Shown here one piece after another: positions 55,808 to 64,000 of a stretch of 64,000 nucleotides of DNA; within the stretch, counting starts at the first letter, position 1, and each line of letters opens with the position of its first letter. The notes beneath the pieces are model-generated. The model made no database searches. It had not been told where the DNA came from and saw only the letters and a program-made list of their open reading frames with translations. Made by a program: the position numbers and the translations under genes. The DNA is from Apostichopus japonicus. Lineage: Eukaryota; Echinodermata; Holothuroidea; Aspidochirotida; Stichopodidae. The stretch covers positions 24,425,398 through 24,489,397 of the forward strand of contig NC_092577.1 of the NCBI RefSeq assembly GCF_037975245.1, written 5' to 3'.

Positions 55808-57687
55808 GGTTCCTTGCTAAAAGCAAAGGAACCTATGTATTCAGGTTGGCGTGTGTGTGTGTGTGTGACGCTTAAGCTAACTCAACAAGGGATTGAATGA
55901 TCATGATCAAACTTGGTGGGTGGGTGGCACATAGTGAGTAGATGAACCCTATTGTTTTTGGTGCCCACAAAGGTCCCCAAAGGTCAGTTATGGTCCAAAA
56001 ACCCAAAATACTAAAACTGCAATAACTCCCAGTGCCAATGAAAAAATGTGCTTAGTTTGGGAGAAAACGGGCAAAAAAGAAAATGTTTGGTTTTGATGCT
56101 AGATTTGGATATCAAATGTACCTTCTGATCAAAAATGTCAATGGGTTGACACCCGGGTGACCTTTGTGTAAGTTATACAAGGTCAAAGTTAATTTTCAGA
56201 CATTTAATGCAATAACTCCCAGGGCCAAGGTGTAACAAGGTTGATATTTTGGGACAAGTTGCAAATGGTATAGAGTAATATTTTCAAACTTAATGGTCAT
56301 GTGATCCGAGGTCATCAAAGGTCAATTAATGTTAAAAAACTAGTATTTTGGGTGAGAAAATGGGCAAAGAAAAAAATGTTTCAATTTTTACAGTTCCCAG
56401 TTCCAAGGTGTGACAAGGTTGATATTTTGGGACAACTTGCAAATGGTATAGGGGAATATTTTCAAACTTAACGGTCAATTAATGATATTTTTGTGATAAC
56501 TTGAGAACAAATTGTCCGTTAGGGTTGGGAGTTGCTTCAATTTAATCCAATTGTCGACCCGCATCTGGGTGACCCTTGACCGCAATTTGACCTCTGGTGA
56601 CCTTTTCATGTTTTGGGGATTTTTACAGTTCGATGCTATTTTCAGATGTCAAAGGTACCTTCTGATCATAAATGTCAATGGGTTGACCCCCGTGTGACCT
56701 TCGTGTGCGGAGTTATACGCGGTCAAAGTTAATTTTCAGACATTTAATGCAATAACTCTCAGTTCCAAGGTGTGACACGGTTGATATTTTGGGACAAGTT
56801 GCAAATGGTATAGGGGAATATTTTCAAACTTAACGGTCATGTCATCCGAGGTCACCAAAGGTCAATTAATGATAAAAAACTAGTATTTTTGTGATAACTT
56901 GAGAACGAATTGTCCGTTAAGGTTGGGAGTTGCTTCAATGTAATCCAGTTGTCGACCCGCATCTGGGTGACCCTTGACCTCAATTTGACCTCTGGTGACC
57001 TTTTCGTGTTTTGGGGATTTTTACAGTTTAGATGCTATTTTCAGATGTCAAAGGTGCCTTCTGATCATAAATGTCAATAGGTTGACCCCCGTGTGACCTT
57101 CGTGTGCGAAGTTATACAAGGTCAAAGTTAAAAAATATTAATGAGGTCACGGGTGAAACGTGAAAAACTCCCAAGTTGCAATAACTTGGCTGCTATTTAT
57201 TGGAATTTCATCAAACTTGGTTTCATGATTATATCACACACTGATGTGTGTTGCATGCAATTGATATCATGCATGTTTATAAGGGGGGGGGGCCTAGCAT
57301 TATTTCGTTATGAAAAGTTTGTATGCACAATAACTCAACAAGGGAATGACCAATCATTACCATACTTGGTGAGTGGGTGGCCCATAGTAAGTAGATTAAC
57401 CCTGTTGATTTTGGTGCTCATTTCATGAATATTAATGAGGTCATGGGGTCAAACGTGAAATACTCCAAATTGCAATTACTTGGCTACTATTACTAGTCGG
57501 AATTTCGTCAAACTTGGTATGATGATAATGGTAGATAGTCTTCACACACTGATGTGTGTTGCAATTGATATCAGGGCTTAGCATTACTTTGGCAACAAAA
57601 GTTTGTGAGCATAAATTACTGTTGTTTTATTACGGCTTTGTTAGAAATTTCCCTATGAATGGAACTAATGAACAGCAGCAAGGAACC
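55808..57687. repeat. AGGTCA-rich long repeat with GGTTCCTTGCT ends
   Basis: 11-bp inverted ends GGTTCCTTGCT (55808-55818) and AGCAAGGAACC (57677-57687). A GT run sits at 55,853-55,866. Internally a ~540-bp unit is tandemly repeated (compare 56,140-56,660 with 56,690-57,090), with 'ggttgatattttgggacaa', 'gaggtcaccaaaggtcaatt' and 'gttgaccccgtgtgacctt'-like phrases. A final part (57,130-57,600) repeats in the same way. Open frames inside have no domains. It is a common style of high-copy repeat in marine invertebrates. No clear target duplication. Confidence 0.65.
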
Positions 57688-57989
57688 ATGAAATGTTTTC
57701 ATTCTGGTTCCTAGTTTTGACCCCAGATTATGAACGACAATCCTGCAATTTCATAGAAAATGTATCCTTAACCCACTTTCTAAACCCTAACTCTGATTTC
57801 AAACGAATTTGTAAATTCCTGAAAAACCTGAAACCCACGTTCGTCCTGGAAAAAAAAAAACGCAGCCAGGAAAGGCCTTCAAGTTTCCTCCTAGAAAATA
57901 TAACGACAAGGTGAGGAAGGAGGTGTAAAACAATCTATTAATGATGATTGAAAATCGACTATCAGCTCAGCAAGCAAAGCTGGTAAAAC

Positions 57990-59135
57990 GCAACAGATCG
58001 TTTGTTATTTCTGTCATGAAATGCATTCAGAGGCCACAGAGATGACGATACTATGGAGGGGACCCACAATAAGGGCAATTTCAAGGCTCTAAGTGATCTA
58101 CGTATCGATGCTGGTGACACAGACCTGCAAAAACATAAGGAAGCATGTGCTCGTAATGCAACATGTCAAAAACATCTCCGAACGAATTACTCCTTTGTAT
58201 CAAGAAGTATATTCAAAAGACATTGGTAGAACAGATAAAAGATGGCAGCGGGTTTTTATGGTATCTCCGCAGATGAAGTAACAGATACTTGGAACTGGGA
58301 AGAAATCGGCCTTGTTGCCCGCTTCTTGAGAGCCTGTTGAAAATTAATAAACTTCATACATTGTGAAAGCTGCAGGGGCAAAGTAATTTGTGATCGGATC
58401 TAACAATCATTGCAGCATGTCCGATTGGACCCAACATTGTGCAGGGCACAAACATACGATGATGCAGCAAACATGGCGGGGTGTCACAATGGATGTGCAA
58501 AACATTTTCTAAAAATCTCCCCAAGAGCGACATCATATCATTGCGCCATTCATGAGCTTAATTTGGCCCTGTCTCATGCCTGTAAAGTCCCAGTTATTCA
58601 TAACATGGTATGTGCACTGAAGTCCGTTGGTATATTCTTTAAATATTTCCTGAAACGACAGCGAACATTTGAAGAGAGCATTGTCAATGTAAGCGAGAAG
58701 ACTGCTAGCCCTAAAGATTGTGGGGCTGAAAGTGAGGTTGATAGTAGTGATTCAGAAGATGATAGCTCCATTGATGATGAAATAAGCGAATATGGTGAAG
58801 AGAGTGAGGAGAACGACGAGATGCAACCCGCCCCTGATAATCCTCAATTTCAAGCGGCAAAAAAAGAAAATCAAACCCATATGTGAGACTAGGTGTGTGG
58901 GGCATAATATGAAAGGCAAAAAACCTATAACCTACTACCATCGAACTCTCTATGTGCCTTTTGTTGACGGCTTAGTGCACCAATTACGCGACCGTTTCCA
59001 AGGTATGTCTGCCCATGCACCTCAAGGATTGCTTCTAATCCCTACCAATCTGGAGAAACTGGATGACGAGTGTCAGCAGGAGTTACTGGAATTATATAAG
59101 ACCGACCTTCCTTCTCCAAGCAGTGCATGACAGGA
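57990..59135 (+). pseudogene. hAT transposase (ZMYM/P52rIPK-like), decayed
   Basis: Fragments in changing frames, in order: RGHRDD and NKGNFKALSDLRIDAGD (58,027-58,115), YQEVYSKDI, GISADEVTDTWNWEEIGLVA with the Asp motif (58,262-58,320). Then DDAANMAGCHNGCAKHFLKI (from 58,458) and SYHCAIHELNLALSHACKVP, the conserved His/Cys region, followed by a long acidic insert (SDSEDDSSIDDEISEYGEES), then KPICETRCVGHN (W to C at the CETRW motif). It ends LEKLDDECQQELLELY. These are hallmark blocks of the DUF4371/hAT C-terminal transposases related to ZMYM-type and 52-kDa repressor proteins. Several frameshifts make it dead. TIRs were not identified. Confidence 0.75.
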
Positions 59136-60675
59136 ACTTGCAGTGTGGTAATAATTCATTAGGGCATGGGCGCACGTGGTGGGGTAATTGGGGTAGGAGT
59201 ACATCGGCACTTTGCAGAGATCTCGTTTTACTTAACTCCTCCCCGCCACAAGTTTTTCAGACGGATGTGCCCCACTGAATCAGAGGCAGATCGAGAGTCA
59301 GGAATGGCGAGGGACTAATACAATTTTATTGGAAGGGGAGGGGGAACGACTAGTTGCTCTTGAATTACTGTTTTTAGGGGGGCTGTCCATTATTGTAAGG
59401 TGTCTGTGTCTTTCTGCTCATGTGAACACAATAACTGATTGCCAGTGTTTCGATTTAGGGAGGCGGATAATGAGATTTCCATTAATGGCTAGCCAGTGGG
59501 CCTATCTTGTAACCAAATAGGGGAAATGGTCGAGTGAGCGCACCTCGATCCGGGCTGTCGAAAGCTGTAGTCCTAGTAGTTAGTTGTTGATGATTTCAGA
59601 TATTTGTTTCTGTGCCAATCCGCAAGCTGCACAGCAGTTGTTGATTTCTTTGTATTGATTCGGGAATTTCAGATAGATAGGTTCAATGGTGACAGGCGGG
59701 TTGCTACCCCTCCTCTCATCGTTTAAGAAAGTAGCCAAAAGTCTCACTCATATCCGCTTGATGGGGACGTAAAATGGCGGTCTCGGGACCAAAATGATAC
59801 AGGCCTACAGTAGGTAGGTATAGGTAAAAGGAGTCCAGTGATAGCTTTGTTCATCCAAGATCACACGTGACATCGGGGTTTCTCGACCAACTTCAGTTGG
59901 CTTCCGGAACCCGTTAATACTAGGCTAAGCTACACAAACTATTTAACACAGCAAACATGCAAATCTGCCACCCCCGAAGGATGAGCTTTGTAATCCTCTA
60001 CAGTGATCCATTTCCTGTTCTTTGTAGTAAGTTTCGAAGAATTTCTTATACTTGCAAGTTGTTATGACGCTGTCATTTTAATTTCCAGGAAGGCTGTGGG
60101 CAAATCAGGTCCTCATGAATTTGCAAAATGTGTTCAAAGTCAAGGTTGGCGTTCAGAAAATAGGTTACGGGTGCCCTCCCAATGGTAATCGGCTGCTGCC
60201 GATACCTTAGTGATGCTAACAGCGGGAAACAAGAGCCAGAGTGTTTTTCGACGAATATCACTGACACATTATCCGAAATACCAGAGTTTGGTTAGCCCTT
60301 GCCCACAACCTTCCTGGGAAAAACAATCACGCGGGCGAAGTGGGAGTTGTGGGAACATTACAGCGCGCCGGGCGTTGTGGAAAACCTCCGTATTGGCTAA
60401 GTATATCATAATTATCTCGTTCAATATATCTTGTTTTATGTTTTCTTCTTTGGGTGAATCTGGTGTCATAATTCTCGCGCAAAAGAAAAAAGAATCGACA
60501 CAATAATAGTGTATCCATGGTAGTGCTCCACATGCACTGTTGAGCGTTGTTCAATATGTGTCTATCGAAAAAAAATGTGCTCCCTAAAAAGAGTGTCTGC
60601 AACGTTTCTGGTTTTTCTACTTTTTGGCGAAATGTTTCACCATTTTGCAATTAAGCACTCACAATTAGCCAAAAA
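59136..60675. other. No gene seen
   Basis: Open frames at 59329-59520, 60003-60188, 60210-60506 and others show no domain. The content is unremarkable apart from slightly higher GC than the left half of the window. Confidence 0.45.
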
Positions 60676-60780
60676 TTTCAAAGGGGGAGGGGGAGAACCT
60701 CCCCCTGGACGCAGATCACTAAAGTGCTATCATCGGGATGTCGGCTCCCCTTTCTCCAAATCCTGGATCCGCCCCTGATG
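60676..60780 (-). repeat. GATCCAGG-type MITE fragment, inverted
   Basis: It ends CTCCAAATCCTGGATCCGCC, the inverse of the GGCGGATCCAGGAT terminus seen at 25,843. The inside includes a self-complementary GGGGGAG...CTCCCCC hairpin (60,687-60,704). Confidence 0.6.
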
Positions 60781-61792
60781 CCATCTGCTCTTTCCTGACA
60801 TATATATTAAATCTCGCCATATCTTTTCACACTTAGATGTGTAACACCCCTGTATCCCGGCCGAGCGGTAGCGTGGGAAATCAGGCAGCTGGAGGCCACC
60901 TGATGTCAGGGCAGGGGAAGGGGGGAGGCGAAGACTTATGCTAGCAGGGCTTGAACCAAAACACCAAAAAAAAAGAAAAAAGAATGTAGTTAAAGAGAAC
61001 TGGGTCTCAAATGAACAATTTAATAGCTTAATTAACTTTAAACGTACACTTAACAAAAATAAGGCAGTGACTTTCTGCCGTACACAAATATAAAAGCAAA
61101 CAACGGGCAGAGATTCAGTTGAAATAAATAACAAATACACTACATACCAGGGCGTGGGCAGCACGGCTCTTAAGAATCACGAGAGTGAATACCCGACACG
61201 TGGCGCCAACGGCAGACTAAACAAATACTGCCTAATGTGGTCCCGCCCCGATTAACTTCTGCAATACCTCCGGGGAGAGCCCTAATTTGACCCTACCTCC
61301 GGAGTCTATAACATGCAAAGAAGCCAACCAGGACGGGAAATTATTAGTTATACTATACAAAAGGAATGGCGCCCCGTAGTCACCCTTCACTCCCGGACCA
61401 GCTCTCTAAAATAAATCAACCTTGCCTTTAAAATAATACTGTGCTTTTTACGTGCAAAGAAACGGACACGGACCAAAGGTCAACAAAACCAAAAACAATC
61501 AGCAAAAACCCAACTGAAAACCCACAAACAGAAATCTCTCACTAACCAACAAATGTATAAAATATAGCGTTCAACGTGACGTGAAAAGGACACGGACCCA
61601 AAGGCTAACAGAACCAAAACAATAAAGCTCCACAAACCAGCCCCAAAAAGCCAACACCAAACCACAAACAGAAAACCCCCAACCCATATTATGTAAGGAC
61701 CACACAAACCCCCCACCCCACACATAACAACTAACTAACTCCAAAATTTATACGGGGTACGCCGTCCCGATAGCAGACGACAGGCTTGCGCA
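60781..61792. other. 3' flank of the zinc-knuckle gene
   Basis: A LINE ORF2 or LTR pol would be expected here if the gene were a complete element, but neither endonuclease nor RT motifs can be read on the minus strand. 61,463-61,500 and 61,586-61,620 are similar ('acggaccaaaggtcaaca' against 'acggacccaaaggctaaca'), a ~123-bp tandem duplication. A 22-bp phrase containing 'ccttgcctttaaaataatac' (61,420) returns in direct orientation at 63,264. Confidence 0.5.
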
Positions 61793-63073
61793 TTACCTGC
61801 GAAGTTTTCCCAATACGGGTCTTTTCAAGCCCCTAACAGTATTCCCCCTTTTCTTACGAGGGAGCAGAGTTCTTAACTCCTCGTCAACCTTGATCGAGTG
61901 GACCTCGAGTGGTCCACTAGCGACCATCGTGTCCGGTATAGCTGAAGCGGCTGCGGGTAGGGTGGAAGGGCCACTCGAGTCAATGAGATGAGTGGCCTGT
62001 TTTGTCTCATCAAACCAATCGGTGGACTCCTTAGCCACAACTAATAAGGCTGTAGTGCAGTCCTCCATTGGCGAGTCAGAATCTGGGCCACTTAATGTCT
62101 CTTGGGCCGGTTGACTCGGGGCCCGACTAGTATCACCGATCGCGGTTGTAGCTACCGGTGAACCAGTACAAGCGGCATCCTGCGCCGCGTGCCACTCCGC
62201 TAGTACCATCTCCGCCGTTTTGTCCTGCTCTGCCTCAGTGGGCAGGCTGGCAGTCTCGGTAAGTTCGATCAGGGGAGAGGTCGGACACGAAAGGGGGAAC
62301 AAAGCCTCCATCGGGGCGCTAGTGTCGGACACTGGGGCGATGACAGGAGCATCATGTGGTACGGTGTCAGAGGCCGGGACAGGGACCGCTTGAACCACGC
62401 CCGTAGCCACTCTCGCGGCGTATGAGCGGTCTGGGCATAAACGGGCGAGATGGCCCGTTTTCCTACACGAGTTGCAAACGATATCCCCTTTACACTCGGC
62501 CAGGGTATGCCCAACCTGTAAACAGCGGCTACACCGCTTGTTCGGGCACAACCTGGCCTCATGCCCTTCCAGCCCACACCTCCAACAAGTGCGAGGCTGG
62601 CCCTGGTATGCAACGTGGGCCCTGTGCCCATTAGCCCACAAGGTAGAGGGGATATCGGACTTGAGTTCAACTCTAACTCGTCTAGTCCCGGTCTTGACAC
62701 CCATACATTCAAGGAATTCCGGCTCCTCGTAGCCGGTCACTTTCCCGAAACGCCCCAGTGTCCGCACAACAACCTGTTCAGACATGTCCAGAGGGAGATG
62801 GAGGACTGTCACCCACACCGAACTGTCATACGGTGTGACCTTCAGTCCCTTAACTCCCTCCAACACATGGACGCCTCGGACGCGGGCAGCCTCCGAGGTA
62901 AACCGTACATCAAAACAATTCATACCCCGGAGAGGTTTACGCTGAAGCGCGTCAACCTCTCCAGGGACCTTTAAACCAACAGAACGCAAAACTGAAAAAA
63001 CTTGTACGGGGACGACCTTAGCCTCCCCCGAAAAACTCAACAATACGATTTTGCTGTCACGGCGAGCCGCCAT
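61793..63073 (-). CDS. Three-zinc-knuckle ORF1/Gag-like protein
   Basis: 426 codons from ATG at 63073 (context GTCATGG). The open frame reaches 63103 only through a non-ATG codon, so I prefer 63073. Residues about 5-130 form an RRM-like/Gag-like region (KIVLLSFSGEA, WVTVLHLPLDM, LGRFGKVTGYEEPEFLE). Then comes VELKSDIPSTLWANGHRAHV with AYQGQPRTC, the phrase typical of ZCCHC3-like and Tx1-type LINE ORF1 proteins. Three CCHC knuckles follow: CWRCGLEGHEARLC, CSRCLQVGHTLAEC and CNSCRKTGHLARLC. The C-terminal half is acidic and low-complexity, ending in a basic patch (LLPRKKRGNTVRGLKR). The frame is intact and GC-richer than the surroundings. Its partner ORF2 is absent, so it is a truncated LINE or a solo/domesticated gene. 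Confidence 0.75.
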   Translation of the reverse strand: MAARRDSKIVLLSFSGEAKVVPVQVFSVLRSVGLKVPGEVDALQRKPLRGMNCFDVRFTSEAARVRGVHVLEGVKGLKVTPYDSSVWVTVLHLPLDMSEQVVVRTLGRFGKVTGYEEPEFLECMGVKTGTRRVRVELKSDIPSTLWANGHRAHVAYQGQPRTCWRCGLEGHEARLCPNKRCSRCLQVGHTLAECKGDIVCNSCRKTGHLARLCPDRSYAARVATGVVQAVPVPASDTVPHDAPVIAPVSDTSAPMEALFPLSCPTSPLIELTETASLPTEAEQDKTAEMVLAEWHAAQDAACTGSPVATTAIGDTSRAPSQPAQETLSGPDSDSPMEDCTTALLVVAKESTDWFDETKQATHLIDSSGPSTLPAAASAIPDTMVASGPLEVHSIKVDEELRTLLPRKKRGNTVRGLKRPVLGKLRR

Positions 63074-63103
63074 GACAGCTAGGGGTGTGGCAAAGCCACG
63101 CAC

Positions 63104-64000
63104 CTATACACAAACCAAAACGAAACAAACCCAAAACACACAAACTACACTAAAACAAACTGTAAACTAATGAAGGGCCAACGTAAAAACACAATAAAGG
63201 TGTGGTCAACGAAAGGTGGAGAGCAGCCGAAAACACGTTCGCACTCCACGAGAACTGAACTGAACCTTGCCTTTAAAATAATACTTTACTGTTATTGCAG
63301 TGCTGCTCACCGCTGGTCTCCAGTTCTCTGCCCGAACTTCAACGAAATAAATTAAGTGTCCACAAAACAAAATACATTAGAAAAACAACGTCTTAATTAA
63401 ACAAGGTTAAGAGAGCAAGTGAAAGTAAAATAGATAACCGGTACACAGAACAACTCGCGTAATAAAAGAGCGAATGCCTGGAATGCTGGTGATGGCAGAC
63501 GACGGGGAGAGCGAAAGAGACCTGCATAATAAAACAAAGGTAAATGGTATGTATGGTGAATGAATGGACAACAAATCGCAGGGTAAATTATTCAAACAAA
63601 CGGGAAAACATATTCTTAGTAGCCCTGGGCGTGTTCGAAATACGGGGTACACGCATCCCGAACAACCCAGGGCGTAACACCACCCCCAACTCTCTCGAAA
63701 GGACTCGCCCTCGATGTCCAAACACACTACCCAGTAATATAATACATATGACGTGGTAGATGAACTTGCACAATTTCTATACTTCACCAAACATATTCGC
63801 TCCCTCTCTATATATACATGTGTAGGGGACCCCCGGCCTCCTAGGCGACCTGAGGCCCCGAACTTACAATTCTAGAGTTCGTTACATCTACAATCTATCA
63901 CCACCACAATTGGTTTTCTCCAAGACAGCATTTCCGTTCATCTCCAAAAAAATCCTTTCCATAACGATCACTGAATCACTTTCCGACCCCCATGCACAGA
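63104..64000. other. Upstream flank of the zinc-knuckle gene
   Basis: No gene is recognised. A stem-loop is formed by CCCTGGG-CGT-GTTCG (63623-63637) and CGAAC-AA-CCCAGGG (63659-63672). The minus-strand frame 63407-63790 covers this and has no domain. The promoter of the minus-strand gene should lie here but no TATA box is certain. Confidence 0.45.

Noticed and set aside
60838-61160. Possible LTR starting TGTAACACCCC
   Set aside because: No second copy on the other side of the zinc-knuckle gene, so an LTR cannot be supported.
1-64000. CRISPR arrays, bacterial operons or phage
   Set aside because: Introns, LTRs, SINE and MITEs show eukaryotic DNA; no direct-repeat/spacer pattern was seen.

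Overview
This is an AT-rich metazoan nuclear window, most likely from a marine invertebrate. The evidence is split genes with GT/AG introns, a BEL/Pao retrotransposon, hAT, pogo-like and CACTA-like DNA transposons, and CAGTGGCG-type hAT ends of the kind common in echinoderm, hemichordate, amphioxus, mollusc and cnidarian genomes. I cannot name the species or phylum. No ordinary housekeeping gene is recognisable. The window is a stack of mobile elements, repeats and transposon-related genes.

Layout. 1-5,900: an old minus-strand relic with the last exon of a transposase-like gene ('gene A', 5,398-5,900) followed by the first two exons of a PB1-like/SAMD3-like gene ('gene B', 4,688-3,181). 5,901-14,217: a decayed BEL/Pao retrotransposon (gag-protease-RT-RNase H-integrase between 870- and 651-bp LTRs) that cuts gene A. 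It carries two copies of a SINE, and the longer copy begins with the 5' end of U2 snRNA. 14,218-14,830: an AT-rich repeat field with units in both orientations. 16,070-28,273: a multi-exon gene combining a KMT5A-like SET domain, small acidic exons (one present as three tandem copies), a C2H2 finger, a tyrosine-recombinase domain and a Myb/SANT-like tail. 31,800-33,490: a 21-bp minisatellite, three NFI-type palindromes and a GC-rich block.

33,494-36,606 is a satellite of 16 units of about 203 bp. It is split by a 13.9-kb DNA transposon (36,607-50,504) with CACTGTTAAAAA termini, a TA target duplication and subterminal tandem repeats; the satellite resumes in phase at 50,507. Inside are gene A (C2H2 fingers plus a CACTA-like transposase core) and gene B, on the same strand and in the same order as in the 1-5,900 relic. 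A pogo/Tigger-like element (40,515-44,580) is nested in it. A 925-bp long-TIR element (42,117-43,041) and a 33-bp palindromic insert are nested in turn in the pogo-like transposase gene.

The rest holds three clean minus-strand exons of a MULE-associated zinc-binding gene (54,467-53,130), a long AGGTCA-rich repeat (55,808-57,687), a hAT transposase pseudogene (about 57,990-59,135) and an intact minus-strand three-zinc-knuckle ORF1/Gag-like gene (63,073-61,793).

Best candidates for something undescribed: (1) the large CACTG-ended transposon family whose two-gene A-B cargo appears twice in this window; (2) the SET plus tyrosine-recombinase gene; (3) the U2-headed SINE.
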